In this document: positions 1 to 12,700 of the stretch, in pieces
Numbering within the stretch: the stretch's first letter is position 1
Layout: every line of letters begins with the position of its first letter
Assembly: GCA_963921425.1 (NCBI GenBank)
Contig: OY992832.1
Span: 15,536,835 to 15,600,834, forward strand
Direction: 5' to 3'
DNA length: 64,000 bases
Source: Dryas octopetala
Lineage: Eukaryota > Streptophyta > Magnoliopsida > Rosales > Rosaceae
Position numbers and translations under genes: made by a program
The notes under the pieces: generated by a model
Seen by the model: only the letters and a program-made list of their open reading frames with translations
Told to the model about the DNA's origin: nothing
Databases searched by the model: none

Positions 1-57
1 CCTTCTTAGTCATTTTACAAAAGAGTACAATCATAATTAAATATTTTGTTTTAAAAG

Positions 58-700
58 GGGTGGAGAAATAAGATGGATGAGTGGCAATAGTATCACTCAA
101 AAAAAAAAACTTCATTTAATTCAAGAATGGCACTATTGCCACCCCAATCTTATTTGTCCACCTACCTTATTTTCACACCCCTACAATTTTTATAAAAAAA
201 AATAAAAAATTCATTACACCCCCCATTATTCCTAAACTGCCCCTATCCATTTCTCCTCCCCCTCCTCACCTTCTCCTTCCATTTTCCCTATCCTTTATAA
301 ACTATGATTCATCTCTTATGAAGAGAAAATATATTCTCTTCAAAATAATTATCCAATCAAATTGGATGAAATAAGTAGTACTCAATTTTAGTTAAACTTC
401 TAAATCATCCTAATTCAATGAAAAGACAAATATTATTGTTGAAGTTGTAAGGCAATGGATGTAGTGGTTAGAAGCTCATCCATATGCTCAATTAGATTCT
501 TACAATTTTGTAAAAGAAAGTGTTGAAATTGGTGGATTCATGTTTCTATACTCTTAGCACTTGTGTTCAATCAAGCATCCATAGATTTTTTTTTTTTTTT
601 CTGTTAGTATGCTCTTTTTAGTAAATTTATTAAAAAAGAAAATTATAATTAAATTTTTTTTAAAAAGAGAGGTGGAGAAATAAAACAGGTGAGTTGGAAT
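58..700. repeat. Decayed repeat cluster with inverted and direct copies
   Basis: A segment beginning ggtggagaaataagatgg (about 58-91) recurs inverted at about 132-162 and again in direct orientation at about 671-700. The inverted pair could be the arms of a small MITE and the third copy a related insertion. Ends and target duplications cannot be fixed. No gene is visible here. Confidence 0.35.
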
Positions 701-1096
701 AACACCACTCTTAATTCAATTGTATTTAGTTGTGAAATGACTACTTTACCCTTCAATTTATTATTTCTTTGAGATTACAATCTCAACACTTTTTTTGAAA
801 GGATGTTTTTCTAATTTTGTTCAAATTATTGTGCAGAGAGAATTTAAGCAGGAAAAGGATTATAAGTTTTTTTTTTGTCAATATTATTGAGTTTATGTAT
901 AGGGCTAAAGTTGGGCTAACATACCAGACAAATTAAAGGACAGATTAGTCATTATGAAAAAAGGACAAATTGGTCAGTCCACACATGTCAAATAACTAGC
1001 CATTATGGCCGGTGGGGCAAAAGTCTGAGCTGATATTTAAACCTAGAAAATAACTTACCTGCCCCCGTGTTAGGGGGACAGGTGGTATCACAAGAG

Positions 1097-1172
1097 AGAA
1101 AAAAAAGAGAGAGAGAGAGAGAGAGAAAGAAAGAGAGAGAGAAAGAGAGAGAGGAGAGAGATAGAGAGAGAG
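1097..1172. repeat. (GA)n microsatellite
   Basis: Imperfect GA/GAAA purine tract of about 75 bp. The long minus-strand reading frames across it translate to low-complexity Ser/Leu runs and are not credible genes. Confidence 0.85.
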
Positions 1173-3308
1173 GGTTGGATGGGATGCCAGCTGGTGTAAT
1201 TGGGGGGTGCAGGCAAGTTCTTCTCTTAAACCTAAAGTGAAGGTCACGGTAGCTGTCAATGACAACTGAGTTCTTGCATTCTTTTGCGACGTCTCTCCCA
1301 CTCCTGCCCCCTTTAAAATTGAATTTACATGAAAAGTCCAAAGTTGTTGAAAATAACGTATAGAGCCCATGAAGAATCCAAAAATTACGCTGAAACAACG
1401 AAAAAGGCCCAAGAATAACTAAGGGCCTAAACAGAAAGCCCACAGCATTAGTTATCAAAAGATTGAGCCTTGAGCATGAGGTTCTCTAGAGCTTGCATTA
1501 TGTACCAAGGCATGTTCAAATCCCCAAAGACACTTTCTCTGTTTTATGGGCCTAGGGCCTAGTACACAAATGAATGCAAAGGGTTTGAGCCTCGAGCATG
1601 TGCAGCCCAATAAGAATTGGAGCCAAGGTAAAAATTTTGATCTCATTGAAACAGAATTCAAGGGTTGTTTTTTTACTTAAAATATTTATTAAAGGGGAGA
1701 AGATCTATCTTCTCAACTAAAATTTTAGACTGTATAGATAACTAGTTATTAGTGTTAATTTAGAGAAATTTAATTTTAAAAATCTAACAAGAGATTCACA
1801 AGACCATTAACAACTTAATAAAAAAAACTCAAACATTGGATTCTATTTAAATGAACTTCAACGGATGAGATTGGACCAAAAATAAGGAAGAGAAGAAAAG
1901 ATTATCCAACTCCAAAATAAACACCATTATGTGTACAATCATTTCATGATCATTCAAGTATTCAACGGTGTGGCTATGGTCTTTCCAATTCCACCGTCCA
2001 ATCTTGACTAAACTGTTGGCTCAGATACCACATAGACAGCAAATTGTTGTGGGCCCACAATAAATTTTTTGGGTAAAGTGGTGGCAAAAAACCATTGATA
2101 TATGTTTAATAGAGTAATGGCAAGCCCAATGGACTATGAAATGTGAGATTTTATCTCAAAAAGCCTCATCCACTTTTATAACTTGCATGAGTATTTACGG
2201 TGTAACTCTAAAGTGAGATCCATGTTAGAGTATTTAGGGTGTAACAATTGTACGTCATACAAAAACATCTATAAACATGACATGTGTACCCATGGTAGAA
2301 TTTTCACATGTATTAAAGTTTTGGGAAAGGTTAACTGAACCAATCGATGATTCACCTTGCTCTTATAGTCGTCCTCATCTATCCCATCATCTGCTTTCTT
2401 TAATGATTTTTGATTTCTTTCTGCACATTGCAACCTGCAATTTGCATAAAGAAACAATGCTTTATGATACTAAGTCCAGGGTATACCGGCCAGTAGTCTC
2501 TGAGCCTGAAAAAGGTCAAAAAAGTGCACACCACTAGTGCACTCTAAAACAATGCTTTATTTGAATCCTCATCTTACAAAACTGTACTACTTTCTAAAAC
2601 CTAAATGATAGATTATAAGAATATTGGTTGCATGCGTAACTGCAAGAAAGAAATTAGACAGGAATGTTCTCCAAGATGTTTAATTATTGTCAGGAGTGTG
2701 GGATTAGGTGAGTGTGAGTATAATCTGCAGCAGCACATGAATTTAAAAGTCAAGAGTACCCAATTAAATACAATTCATTTAAACACCTACCTAGCTAATT
2801 GTACACAAAAGGCCACCAATTTCAACACCCTCTGTGTTTAATTAACTTATCAGTGTGTATTATTCGATTTGGTTTCAAGAAGGGTCAAGATTTGCTGACA
2901 TTAATTTCTTTTAAGATACACCAAAGGGAAGAAGCACCTAATTGCCGTTCTCTCTATTTTAGTCTCAATTTGTGTGTTACTTCTAGCATTGTCAAGAGCC
3001 CATTTATGTGTACAACCCAAATATTACGGATGGATAGAGTAAAATTTTTTTAAAAAAGTTTTTGGGGGTATAAAGAGAATAGGCAGGTCAAATGAGAAGA
3101 TGAGGATGCATGATGCATAATTAGAGTACCATCCTATTAAATTTCAACAAACCATACCCACCAAAAATCAAATTAAATTGAACTCACCAATCTATGGCTT
3201 TGTCGACACAAAGCCATTTTAGTGGTGGGATTAGTTGAACATTTCTTTTAGTGTACATTGTACTTCGGCATCTTAAGCTTTAAGTATGAACACAGAACAC
3301 TCTTAAAA

Positions 3309-3758
3309 GGGACTTGGATACCAGACTTCTAATCTAAGTCCTTCAATTTGTTTTAATGGTTGAGATCTTCCCACATTTTAACTTTTTTATTTTCATCCAA
3401 ATAATATTAAAAAATTAGAAAACAAAATATTTTCAACCATAATATTTTATGGTTGAGATCTTCTCGAAAATTATCCAGCACCTAAGACCGTGGAGGAAAG
3501 AGAGAGTGTAGAGAGAAAGAAAGGGGAGGAGATGGGAAGGGTGATCGGGAGGAAGAAGGTGGAGGAGGTGGCCTGAGGCGGGGTTGGGGTATGCACTGGG
3601 CAGCGGGCTAATGAGTTTTTTTTTTTTCCTAATTTTTTAATATTATTTGGATTAATATATAAAAGTTAAGATGTGGGAAGATTTCAACCATTAAAACAAA
3701 TTGAAAGACTTAAATTAGAAGTTTGGTACAAAACAGCCTGGCAAAGGATCTAAGTCCC
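3309..3758. mobile_element. Foldback MITE (MULE-like?)
   Basis: Two arms of more than 100 bp are inverted copies. The left arm (gggacttggatacc..., then tttaatggttgagatcttcc) is mirrored on the right (...aaccattaaaacaaattg, then ggatctaagtccc). The centre is a purine-rich GA/GGA spacer. Long arms and a simple-sequence core are typical of foldback MITEs. I could not establish a clean target duplication, so the superfamily is uncertain. Confidence 0.6.
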
Positions 3759-5576
3759 TTCAAAAGCCCTCATACGCCAATTACGGCATCGCATACTCCC
3801 AAAAGATAAAAATACTATTTGAGCAGAGGCATAATGATGACAAACGAATAAAACTTTAATTAGTTCATGAAAATTATTTTATCCAAACAGGTCTCACTCT
3901 CATCCATCCACATCAAGTTAGCAAGAAAAAAAGGACAAAAACAATGACTCAATGAGGGGGGAGAGAGAGAGAGAGATTCCATCTCTATCAATATCATGGA
4001 AGTCACCTTGAGATAGAAAAAGGGAAAAGGGAGGCTTGGCAAGAGGGTCTAGTAGGGCAGTTTAATTTCATCAAAAGTCTACTTTGGAGGGATATTGTAT
4101 ATTTGTCAAAGAGATGGTTAAGGTCCTAAGGATGATTGAATAGTGGTGAATTGGTGACCCCTCTAAAGTCATTTGAATTAAAGAGCAAAGGACCCCACCT
4201 TAATTAGCCACTGATTTTTCCCATTTTGGCTTTGGAATGTTAATAGTGAATACTGTAGTTTGAAGAAGCATGGCATGGCCTATATGGCCCATTATAGCTT
4301 TAAAAGGGGCATATTAAAAAAAGGAACAAGAAAAAAAACACTCCACGGCTACCCTAATGATAAAATAATAAGTGTGTGACACATTATAAGTATAAACATT
4401 TTAAGTTCAAATTCTCATTGGCATAAAAATATTTAGATTTACTTAATGTGAACGTGTTTGTGTTGATTACACACATTTGAATTTTTCTTAAAAAGTTGTG
4501 TATGATAAAAGAGTAGATTGTGAGAGCTTTCCATCTCAAAGAAAAAAAAAAAGAAAATGAGAAAGCTAGTGCTCACTCAATTAGTGGTGTTGTTTTGCTC
4601 TCTAAGTGGGAGTTGTCCAACTTGTCCTAAGTTCTACATGCTTGAAGTTTAGGTAATCTAGATTGATCTAGTAACGGCTCTTCTGCATCCCACTTTTTCA
4701 ATTTTTGTTTTTCTTAAATGATTGAGGATTTAGAGCACAAGAAAGTTGCTTTCCTTTTGGCTATTTTTTTTTTCTTTTGTATAGTCATTATCCAATTATA
4801 AGGTAGGCATACATCCATAATCCATATGTACATAATTACACATTTCTGTAGTTCTTGTGCTAATACCAACCAAGCCCCTTGCCTTACAACACCAATGTAT
4901 TTGTTTTCTTATGATTATTTGCCTTGGAGCCTTTTGTTAGGTGGGTAGGATATTATTTATTTCTCATCGTGCTTCTTTTTCTTATCTTTTTTTTCTTAAA
5001 TAAAAAATTATTAAGCTCTTTGTGCAAAGTTGAGTAGTCTTGAGCTACCTGTACAAAGCTTATGAATTTCTAGGAGATGCAGTAAGGTGAAACTGATATT
5101 TTTCATTAGTAGCTTCTGAGTTATTTGTTTTATTCTTTTAGATTTGATTCACATTATTTGTCTTTGTTATCTATGTGTTACTTCTCAAATACCACAATAT
5201 TCATCTTATGGTGCACTTATGGGTACTATTAATCTTTCTTTTATCTTTTTCACTTTGCAAATTGCAGATTTCTTCCCCAGGACTCATACTTTACTCACTT
5301 TCAGTTTTTACTTGACAAATTTTTGATACAATCTTAATTCACATCATTATTTTGATGGAGGTGTCCGTGAACATATAATTTAGGATTAAGTTTATTAAGG
5401 ATAGTGTACGATTTTATTATGAGTTTGAATGCCATATAAGTAGTGGAGCCAAAACAATATGTATAAATTGCAGCTGATTTTTCTTTCTAATTTACATAAA
5501 TTGACTTCAATAATTTTGATTAGAGATAATTAAACTTAGGTTCTTTATAAAAACAGTTTTTAGATGGAGAACAGAG

Positions 5577-5695
5577 GTGTTTTAAAATTTATAAGAAAAT
5601 ACTTTTAATTCATAATAATTTAGAAGAAAATCCTTTTAATTTATAATAAAGTCCTTTTAATTTATAAGAAAATTCTTTTAATTTATAATAAAGTC
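5577..5695. repeat. Short AT-rich tandem repeats
   Basis: About five degenerate copies of a roughly 25-bp unit containing ccttttaatttataa lie head to tail. No coding potential. Confidence 0.6.
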
Positions 5696-6413
5696 ATTCC
5701 CCAATTTGAATGGTATTTCCCCCTATTTGAAGGGTATTTCCCCTCCTAGGGTGTAGAGTGGGCTTTGTAGACGCCCAAAATATTGGAGTTAAAACCTAAC
5801 ATAAAGTCATTAAAGAAGAAAAATAAAAAGACTTAATTAAAAACCCTAAATTACTACCGGTGTTAGTTTAAGAAAGATTCAAAAAATGAACTGAACTCTA
5901 AGTCTCCCTTTTAATTATAAAGGACACTTACACCGACTAATATGACACACGTCGAATGAAATAATAACACTAATTATGATTAAAAGTGATGAGTAAAACC
6001 ACACCATGATTAATGTAACGGTAAAGATAAAAAAAAAATGGAAAACAATTTTACTCAAAACACTTTTTAACCATGGTGTGATTAAAGAAGTTATTTTTGG
6101 AGCCAAAACAAGAGTTTCACTAAAACTCATACGTCCATAATTAACAGCTTAAAAATGGAAAGCAAAGGCAGAAGCCGCAGAACACTCCCCGAAGGGAAAG
6201 CACTTTCAATCTGACAAAAAGACCAAAAAATTGAAGGGTGCACAGAAGAACTGCAATGACAAGTCATATGTTTCATGTCCCACCAACAAGCGCACTCAAA
6301 TCTTCTGTGATTGGTCTGCCTTGGACCAACGCGTGGGGCGGTGTATCTGCAACCCCGTCCCCCTTTGGATCATCAAAAAACAAAAAGAAAAAAGAAAAAA
6401 ATACCGACAAGGA

Positions 6414-6426
6414 TATTTATATATAC
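6414..6426 (+). promoter_or_regulatory. Probable TATA box of the C2-domain gene
   Basis: tatttatatatac stands alone upstream of a pyrimidine-rich leader and about 1.2 kb before the start codon. Transcription would begin near 6445-6455. This fits the long 5'UTR with an intron inferred for the downstream gene. Position-based inference only. Confidence 0.45.
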
Positions 6427-7598
6427 TCGTCCAGTACACACCTACACAGCCTTTCCGACAAGCTTCTACACACGCACTGACGCACCTCAATTTTCCTGGT
6501 AGATTATTATCATTTTTCTTGTTATTGGTATTATTCCTTCTTTGTCTCTTTGCTTTGTTCCAGCACTTTCAGCAGCAGCGACAGCAGTGTCATCTCGGTT
6601 TGTGAACTGGGTCTTGGGCGGATCTTCGATTAGAGCCACAGATTTCAAGCAAATCGGTTTGACTTTGGAGCCAAAGAGCCAAAGGCAAGGGGAAAAAAGC
6701 ACTAGCTTTGCTTTTGTTTATTGTTTTTTAACTTGCCCTTTTGGTAGCTATTGGTTAATTTACTTATGTTGGTTCATTTTTTAGTGGCTTTTTGAAGGTT
6801 TCAAAGGTTGAATATAAGTTGGGTTTGTTTTTAGAATTTTGTGGCACGATCTGGGTCACTGTGCTTTGCTTGCTTTCCCTGTTTTACTACCTTGGATTCC
6901 GGTGGTGGTGTTTCTGCGTAGAAAAGTAGGTAACTTTATTGGAATCTGTTAATATTCTGGCATTATTGTTAAAGGGCTTGCTTGTTTTTAAGTTTGGGGT
7001 CTGGGTTTTGGAGTAGCTCACTAGTAAAGTCTCTATTTGGGGGTTTTGGCTTCTGGGTCTTGAGAATTTTAGTCATCTCAGCTGAGGCTTGGTGTTGTGC
7101 TTGTGGCTTTGGTTCTCAGTTCTGGGTTTTGCCTGTTTTTGGTTTATGCCTTGGTTTCCAAGTAGTTTCATGTGAAGGATTTGTGAATGTTGAGAATTAT
7201 ATGTTAGTTCCAGTTCTGGTTTAGCTTTGCTTAATTCAAGGTCAGTTTTGAACTTGCTCATGTGGGACATGGTTTTGAATTACAAAGGCATTTGTGTTTC
7301 TTTTTAGATCATGCTTAAGTTCTGGGTGTGTGTATTCTCAGTTTTTGGTGTTGCTTAATTTTGGGTTAGGGTTTTGGAGTTGTTCCTCTGAAAGGTCCTT
7401 CTTTTTATGAATATTTTGCTAGTCTGTTTCTGAATTTTGAGAATTTCTGTTAGTTCCAAGACATGCTAGGGTTTTGGTTTGTGGGTCTGGTTGTCCATAC
7501 TGAATTTTAATTTGGAGTGAATTGAGTTTTTTTTTTTTTTTTTTTTTTCAAAAAGATAATTTTTTGTGCTTTTTCAGGTTCCGTTCCTGGGTGTTATC

Positions 7599-8870
7599 AT
7601 GGATTCCCCTCAATCTGTTGTGTCTCCATTCAAAAGCTCTGTTGGTAATGAGCCTGAGAAGCAGAAATCCGACTTTTTCATCCGCTCCGCTGGGCCCTTA
7701 TCTAATGGTACTGAGGCCAACAGAAAGGAAGCCATGGTTTGTAACTCAGAGAACTTCATTGGCGTTCTTGAGGTTTATGTTCATCAGGCTAGGGACATCC
7801 ACAACATCTGCATTTACCACAAGCAAGATGTCTATGCTAAGCTATGCCTGACTAGTGATCCAGAAAACACAGTCTCCACCAAAACCATTAATGGTGGTGG
7901 TAGAAATCCAGTCTTCAATGACAACGTGCAGATCAATGTTCGGACTGTTGATTCCTCCCTCAAATGTGAGATTTGGATGCTGAGCAGGGTGAAGAATTAT
8001 CTTGAAGATCAGTTGTTGGGGTTTGCTTTGGTGCCTTTGTCAGAGGTCCTCATGAAAAATGGGAAGTTAGAGAAAGAGTTCTCTCTTTCTTCAACTGATC
8101 TGTTTCATTCCCCAGCAGGGTTTGTTCAATTGTCTCTCTCATATGCTGGAGATTCACCAGAAGTGATGTCCCTGGCCTCAAATCCTATAGCTCAGGACTC
8201 GGAGATAGCCGAGTGTCATCCTAGTGAATTAGATAAGATAGAGTTTCCAGATCTGAAAATTGACAATGAAGACCAGATGATGGTTTCAGAGTATATTAGG
8301 ATCCCATGTACTGATATTGAGTCTCATAGTTCTGAGAGCTTTGTCACTGCTGAAGCTGAGAATCAGCTTAGTTCAGAAGTGGGTGTTCATGCTGTAGAAA
8401 GCTTCTCGACAGCTACTATTGAATCTGTTCAGGTTTCAAAGCACCTTGATTCTCCCCCAAGCAGTGTGTCAACTAATGGGGATTCATCTCCTTCAGTCCA
8501 TGCCAGCTCAGAGTCATATGATGCTCCAGCAGCTTCAAAATCTCCAATTCAGGAACAAGTTTCGGCCCCAGAAGAGAAGAATGTGGATTTTAAAGATGGT
8601 GAGACTGATTCATCTGGTGGGGTGTCAAGTGATGCGTTTGCAAAGCCTGTTGTCACTGTCAACGTTCCAGAGCAGAAGGTGGTGCAGCAGGACATTGTAG
8701 ACATGTACATGAAAAGCATGCAGCAATTTACCGAGTCTTTGGCAAAAATGAAGCTTCCTTTGGACATTGAATCACCAACCAGTTCAGGAAATTCCAGCTC
8801 TGACCAGAAAATACAGACACCAAAGAACAGTGGTTCCCGTGTGTTTTATGGGAGTAGGGCTTTCTTCTGA
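7599..8870 (+). CDS. C2-domain (CaLB-type) protein
   Basis: Single coding exon of 423 aa. The start is the ATG at 7599. An acceptor (ttttcag, ending at 7577) lies just upstream after a T-rich tract, so the 5'UTR contains an intron; its donor is unresolved, with a candidate near 6930. Residues about 53-175 form one C2 domain, beginning FIGVLEVYVHQARDI and including KQDVYAKL and LEDQLLGFALVPLSEVL. Such domains bind membranes or phospholipids, often with Ca2+. The acidic loop residues look incomplete, so Ca2+ dependence is doubtful. After it comes a Ser/Glu-rich, probably disordered stretch and a conserved C-terminal helix (DIVDMYMKSMQQFTESLAKM). The family resembles Arabidopsis At5g55530. The gene is tail-to-tail with TRN1. 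Confidence 0.9.
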   Translation: MDSPQSVVSPFKSSVGNEPEKQKSDFFIRSAGPLSNGTEANRKEAMVCNSENFIGVLEVYVHQARDIHNICIYHKQDVYAKLCLTSDPENTVSTKTINGGGRNPVFNDNVQINVRTVDSSLKCEIWMLSRVKNYLEDQLLGFALVPLSEVLMKNGKLEKEFSLSSTDLFHSPAGFVQLSLSYAGDSPEVMSLASNPIAQDSEIAECHPSELDKIEFPDLKIDNEDQMMVSEYIRIPCTDIESHSSESFVTAEAENQLSSEVGVHAVESFSTATIESVQVSKHLDSPPSSVSTNGDSSPSVHASSESYDAPAASKSPIQEQVSAPEEKNVDFKDGETDSSGGVSSDAFAKPVVTVNVPEQKVVQQDIVDMYMKSMQQFTESLAKMKLPLDIESPTSSGNSSSDQKIQTPKNSGSRVFYGSRAFF

Positions 8871-8959
8871 GCTTTTGTTGTTCCACTTGGTTCAGAGGAA
8901 GACACAGGTGACTCTAGATTTTAGATTGGAGGCTAGTACTAGTAATGAAGTGTAATAAT

Positions 8960-9735
8960 GTTTATGTATTGTGGTTGTTTCCTTTGTATGTTGAGGCGTT
9001 TTAGATGACAGTAAATCCTGACTTGTGTCTGTTACAAGCTTTGTTCTATCACAACCTGCTATTAGTGTATATGAACTACTGTTTACATCTTTCCTCTTTG
9101 TAGCTACTTTTAAATTGAACCTTTAATTATTATGATATCAAATTTCATCTAACAATAGGCTAATGATGTTTATAATCATATGAGGGATATTATGGTCCCA
9201 CATTCACATGGTGATTCAATACAAAAGTTTGTAAGGCCAAAGCACCCGTAGTAGTGCTTTCGGCCATTTCACATGATTAGGTTCAGAATCCACCATTTCT
9301 TTATCCATCTACATCCATATGACATGGACAAGTTTAGTTAATCTTTAACTGAATGATGTATCTCCTTTACAAGTTGAAATTTTGGTGCCTATTAGAATAT
9401 AGGTGAAAGTATAAGGTTCTAATTATGTTAACAGAGGTAGTGTAGAATGATGTATCTCCAGGGGACTGTTATGTCCAAAAAATAAAAAAAACACACTTCT
9501 GCCAGATTAATACTTGCTTATTCTACACCCAAGTAGTAGATCATTATGGCATGCAAAAGACAATACTGAAAAGAAAGACTCACAAGCATGAACATCAATG
9601 TGCATTTCTACAATCTAAAATGAAGGGGAAGATTCCCCTGCTTCTATTACTAAGAAAAATATACATTATACATTATAACACCAAAGGGAAGATAACTTTT
9701 CTTTATCCTAACCATCTAAAGATGCTTGCATAATT
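8960..9735. other. Intergenic region between convergent genes
   Basis: Presumed 3'UTRs and terminators of the C2 gene (+) and TRN1 (-). No repeat element or additional gene is recognisable. Confidence 0.5.
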
Positions 9736-12700
9736 TCAAAGTGGTACTTCAATTATTTCATGAGCTCTGAGGTTGATATGCCTCCTACAGATCCATGCAA
9801 TCTGACCATCGTCTCGGTACCTTACTCTCCATAAGCCAAATTTCTCTGCAATATCTTTTCCGGTTGAGCATCTCCGGTCCCTTAGGAAATCCAGAACCCA
9901 TTGCTGTGCTGTTCTTTGATCTTGCTGGATATCTCTTGAGCTTTCTCCAGCTGTGCTTCTGTTCCTTCCCTGCGTAAGCCCGATTGCTGCAGCCCCCACA
10001 GCACCTGCAGCAACTGCCCCTGCTGCTCCATGAAGGAGGGAAGAATCAGCCAGGTGGGCAACTTCCCTGCTCAAATCGGGTATCATTTCTCCCATCCCAG
10101 CAGCTAAATGGGCTCCTATCTTGAGAGCAAATGTTAGCAGTTTCATGAACTTTGTAGTGTATGGTGCCAAAGACTTTACAGCCCTGTTATCAACCTGCAT
10201 CAATTCACACCCCATCTGATCTTCAACAACATGCATTTCTCGTCGAAATTCACATAACATGTGCAGTCGAAGAGCAGTCATGCCAGAAATCATGGTGGTG
10301 ATCAATCTCCTTGAGTAGTTTTCTGTTTGAACAAAGTAGAACATATTAGGTACTTTCCTCTCTTCGATTTGAATATTGTAGGTCACAAGGTAATTCACTT
10401 TGCGATGTAGCTCATTGAGGAGTCTATGCTCGTAATATCTCAGCCCTTGGATCTCCTGTTTCAAGTCTCTAATTTCTTGCTCAATGATCTTCAGTCTCTG
10501 CAAAACTGTTTCAACCCCCTTGGCAATTCCACCAAAAGTAGGGTCAACTTTGTCAGGCTCATCAACCATGGATAATGTGTTCTCTGGTCCATCTGGGTTG
10601 CTCTCAGGTGGGATTTGCAGTTCCTGAGCAAGGTTGTATAGATCATGATATCTTCGGTGCAGTACTTCACGGAAGTCATCATCTGAAAGGAGGTCTCGGG
10701 CAAGGTCAAAACCAGCTCTTAGTATTTGCCTGCCCGAGTCTGAGATTGGATGCCAGGTGTGCTGGTAATCATACATGCTGTCTGCAGGAACAGAAAGTAA
10801 TGCCTGTTTCAATTGTTGCAATGAAACAAATTGTGTTTTCCTGTACCTGGGAGGTGTGAGATCTCGCACACATTCTGGCCGCATCACATTTTCAGTCAAG
10901 GTGATACCATGGCAGAGGCTATGAATTGCCGGTATTATAAGCTGCTGGATGAGTCTAAGGGTTTCTGTCAGGTTCTTCGTGGAGCATGCGAGGACATCAA
11001 TGTAGTAACCGAGCTGTCCTCCCAGTTCTACTCTGATGTAGATTCCATTGATATTTATTGAGATTAAGTACTTCTCAAGACTGTAAGTCGCTCCATGTTG
11101 GTTCTTCAATGCCATGATTCTGTTATGCAGATGCACCTGGGTTTTCAAACACATGAATTTCGATAAGAGCGTACATAGAACCAAGAGTACCTGTGCAGAA
11201 TGCTTTTCACATTTTAGCCATGAAAGTATAAATTGCTAGTCTCAAGGTACATGAACCTTTACTTCTGCTGTTGGTTGTGTAAGGTATATACATACACAAG
11301 TATATATGCATTACTCAATTGCAACCACAATAAAGCATTACCTATTTTGTGCTTGGAAATGTTATATGGTGGGAAGCATTTAGCTTCTCACATGACTCAT
11401 GAGGCATGGAACAATTTTTAACATCAAAGCAGATAGCGGTTATCTCATCAATTTGTGCTTAGGTTACCTTAGGATAAATTTTACTTACAAAACTGCAAAA
11501 ATATAAAGACAAAACTAAACAAAATTTGAGGAAAAAGTGATAAAGAAGGATTGGGGCAACGCTTGCCTGTAAACGGGGAAAAAAGCCTGGTGTGAGGAAC
11601 ATATGGCTTGAATCATCACACTCAAGATGCCTCCCTGCGTAAAGGCACTCAGGTCTGCTTAATTGCCATCTTTGTGGCTTTCCTCTGCCTTCTTCAAGAA
11701 TTGAGGGGATCAACAGCAAAGAATGAGGATCTGATGGGTCTTGTTCATAACATAGTTCCAGTTTAAGCATCATCCTCACAAGGTCACTAGCCTCTAAGTT
11801 CTCAAATACCTTTGAACCCATTCCAGGAATCTGACTCTGTAAGCTTCCTCTCAGAATCTTCTCCAAATCTTTCTTGCTGATGAATCCATTATTCGCTGTG
11901 GAGCTTTGCTTTCTTACATCTAGTCTTATTAGTTGGCCAAGTACCTCACCACAGAACCACTCACAATCCAATATTAGAAACCCCAATTCATCAAAGTAAA
12001 TTACCTCTCCCATTTGATGAAGACAAGTAGCAACAACCCGCCGCCTCATTTCCACCTTCTCTTTGTTATCATGTCTTGATCGAATTCGTAAGGGTGGAAC
12101 CTTGACTTGGCATAGCTCATCAAACTCCTTCCACTGCATTGCCGGCTTGTTGTAGTTCTCTGATCTCCAATCTGATAATATCTGTATCAGATCATTGCAA
12201 AGCTGATAGACTCTTGGGACTCTTTGGAGAACCGTCTTGCTTGTCTTTTGAAGGTGACAAGTAAGTTTACTCACTGATGCTGATGATCTTGCATCAACTG
12301 TGAACACTGTTGGGTAGAAGTCAACAAATCCTTGGAACTTGTCTCGTAATCTTTGAATTGAATTCACTGCAACCTGTAAGTTTTGTGATGGTTGATTGAT
12401 TTTGTCATAGTGCGTGAGTACAATTGTTACATTTGGTAGCATGCATTGCTGCACTGCTCTTCTAGAGTTTGAGACTATGAACCTGAGCCAATACTGTAGG
12501 TCCTCTTCTATCTCCATTGGGTTCTTTGGTTCTCGATTGTTCGTTTTCCTAAATAAACTGGATATAATGACAAAGCATGATGCACTCCCATGCCCTGGGA
12601 ACATGAGATCGTGCAGGGAATAGAATTCATGCTGACCAGCAAGATTCCATATTGAAATCTTCGTGTCGTCATCTTTGAAAGTTTTAATCTTCATTCCAAC

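Larger units (their letters stand above)
1..6400. other. Gene-free intergenic region at left edge
   Basis: AT-rich sequence without a credible coding region. The open frames are short and show no family resemblance or splice-compatible neighbours. It holds the repeat cluster at the left edge, GA microsatellites (about 1100-1170 and 3960-3977), a foldback element (about 3309-3758) and short AT-rich tandem repeats (about 5577-5695). The last few hundred bases become the promoter of the C2-domain gene. Confidence 0.6.

Noticed and set aside
996-1458. Two overlapping minus-strand open frames of 138 and 151 codons
   Set aside because: They run through a GA microsatellite and translate to Ser/Leu repeats, with no family resemblance.
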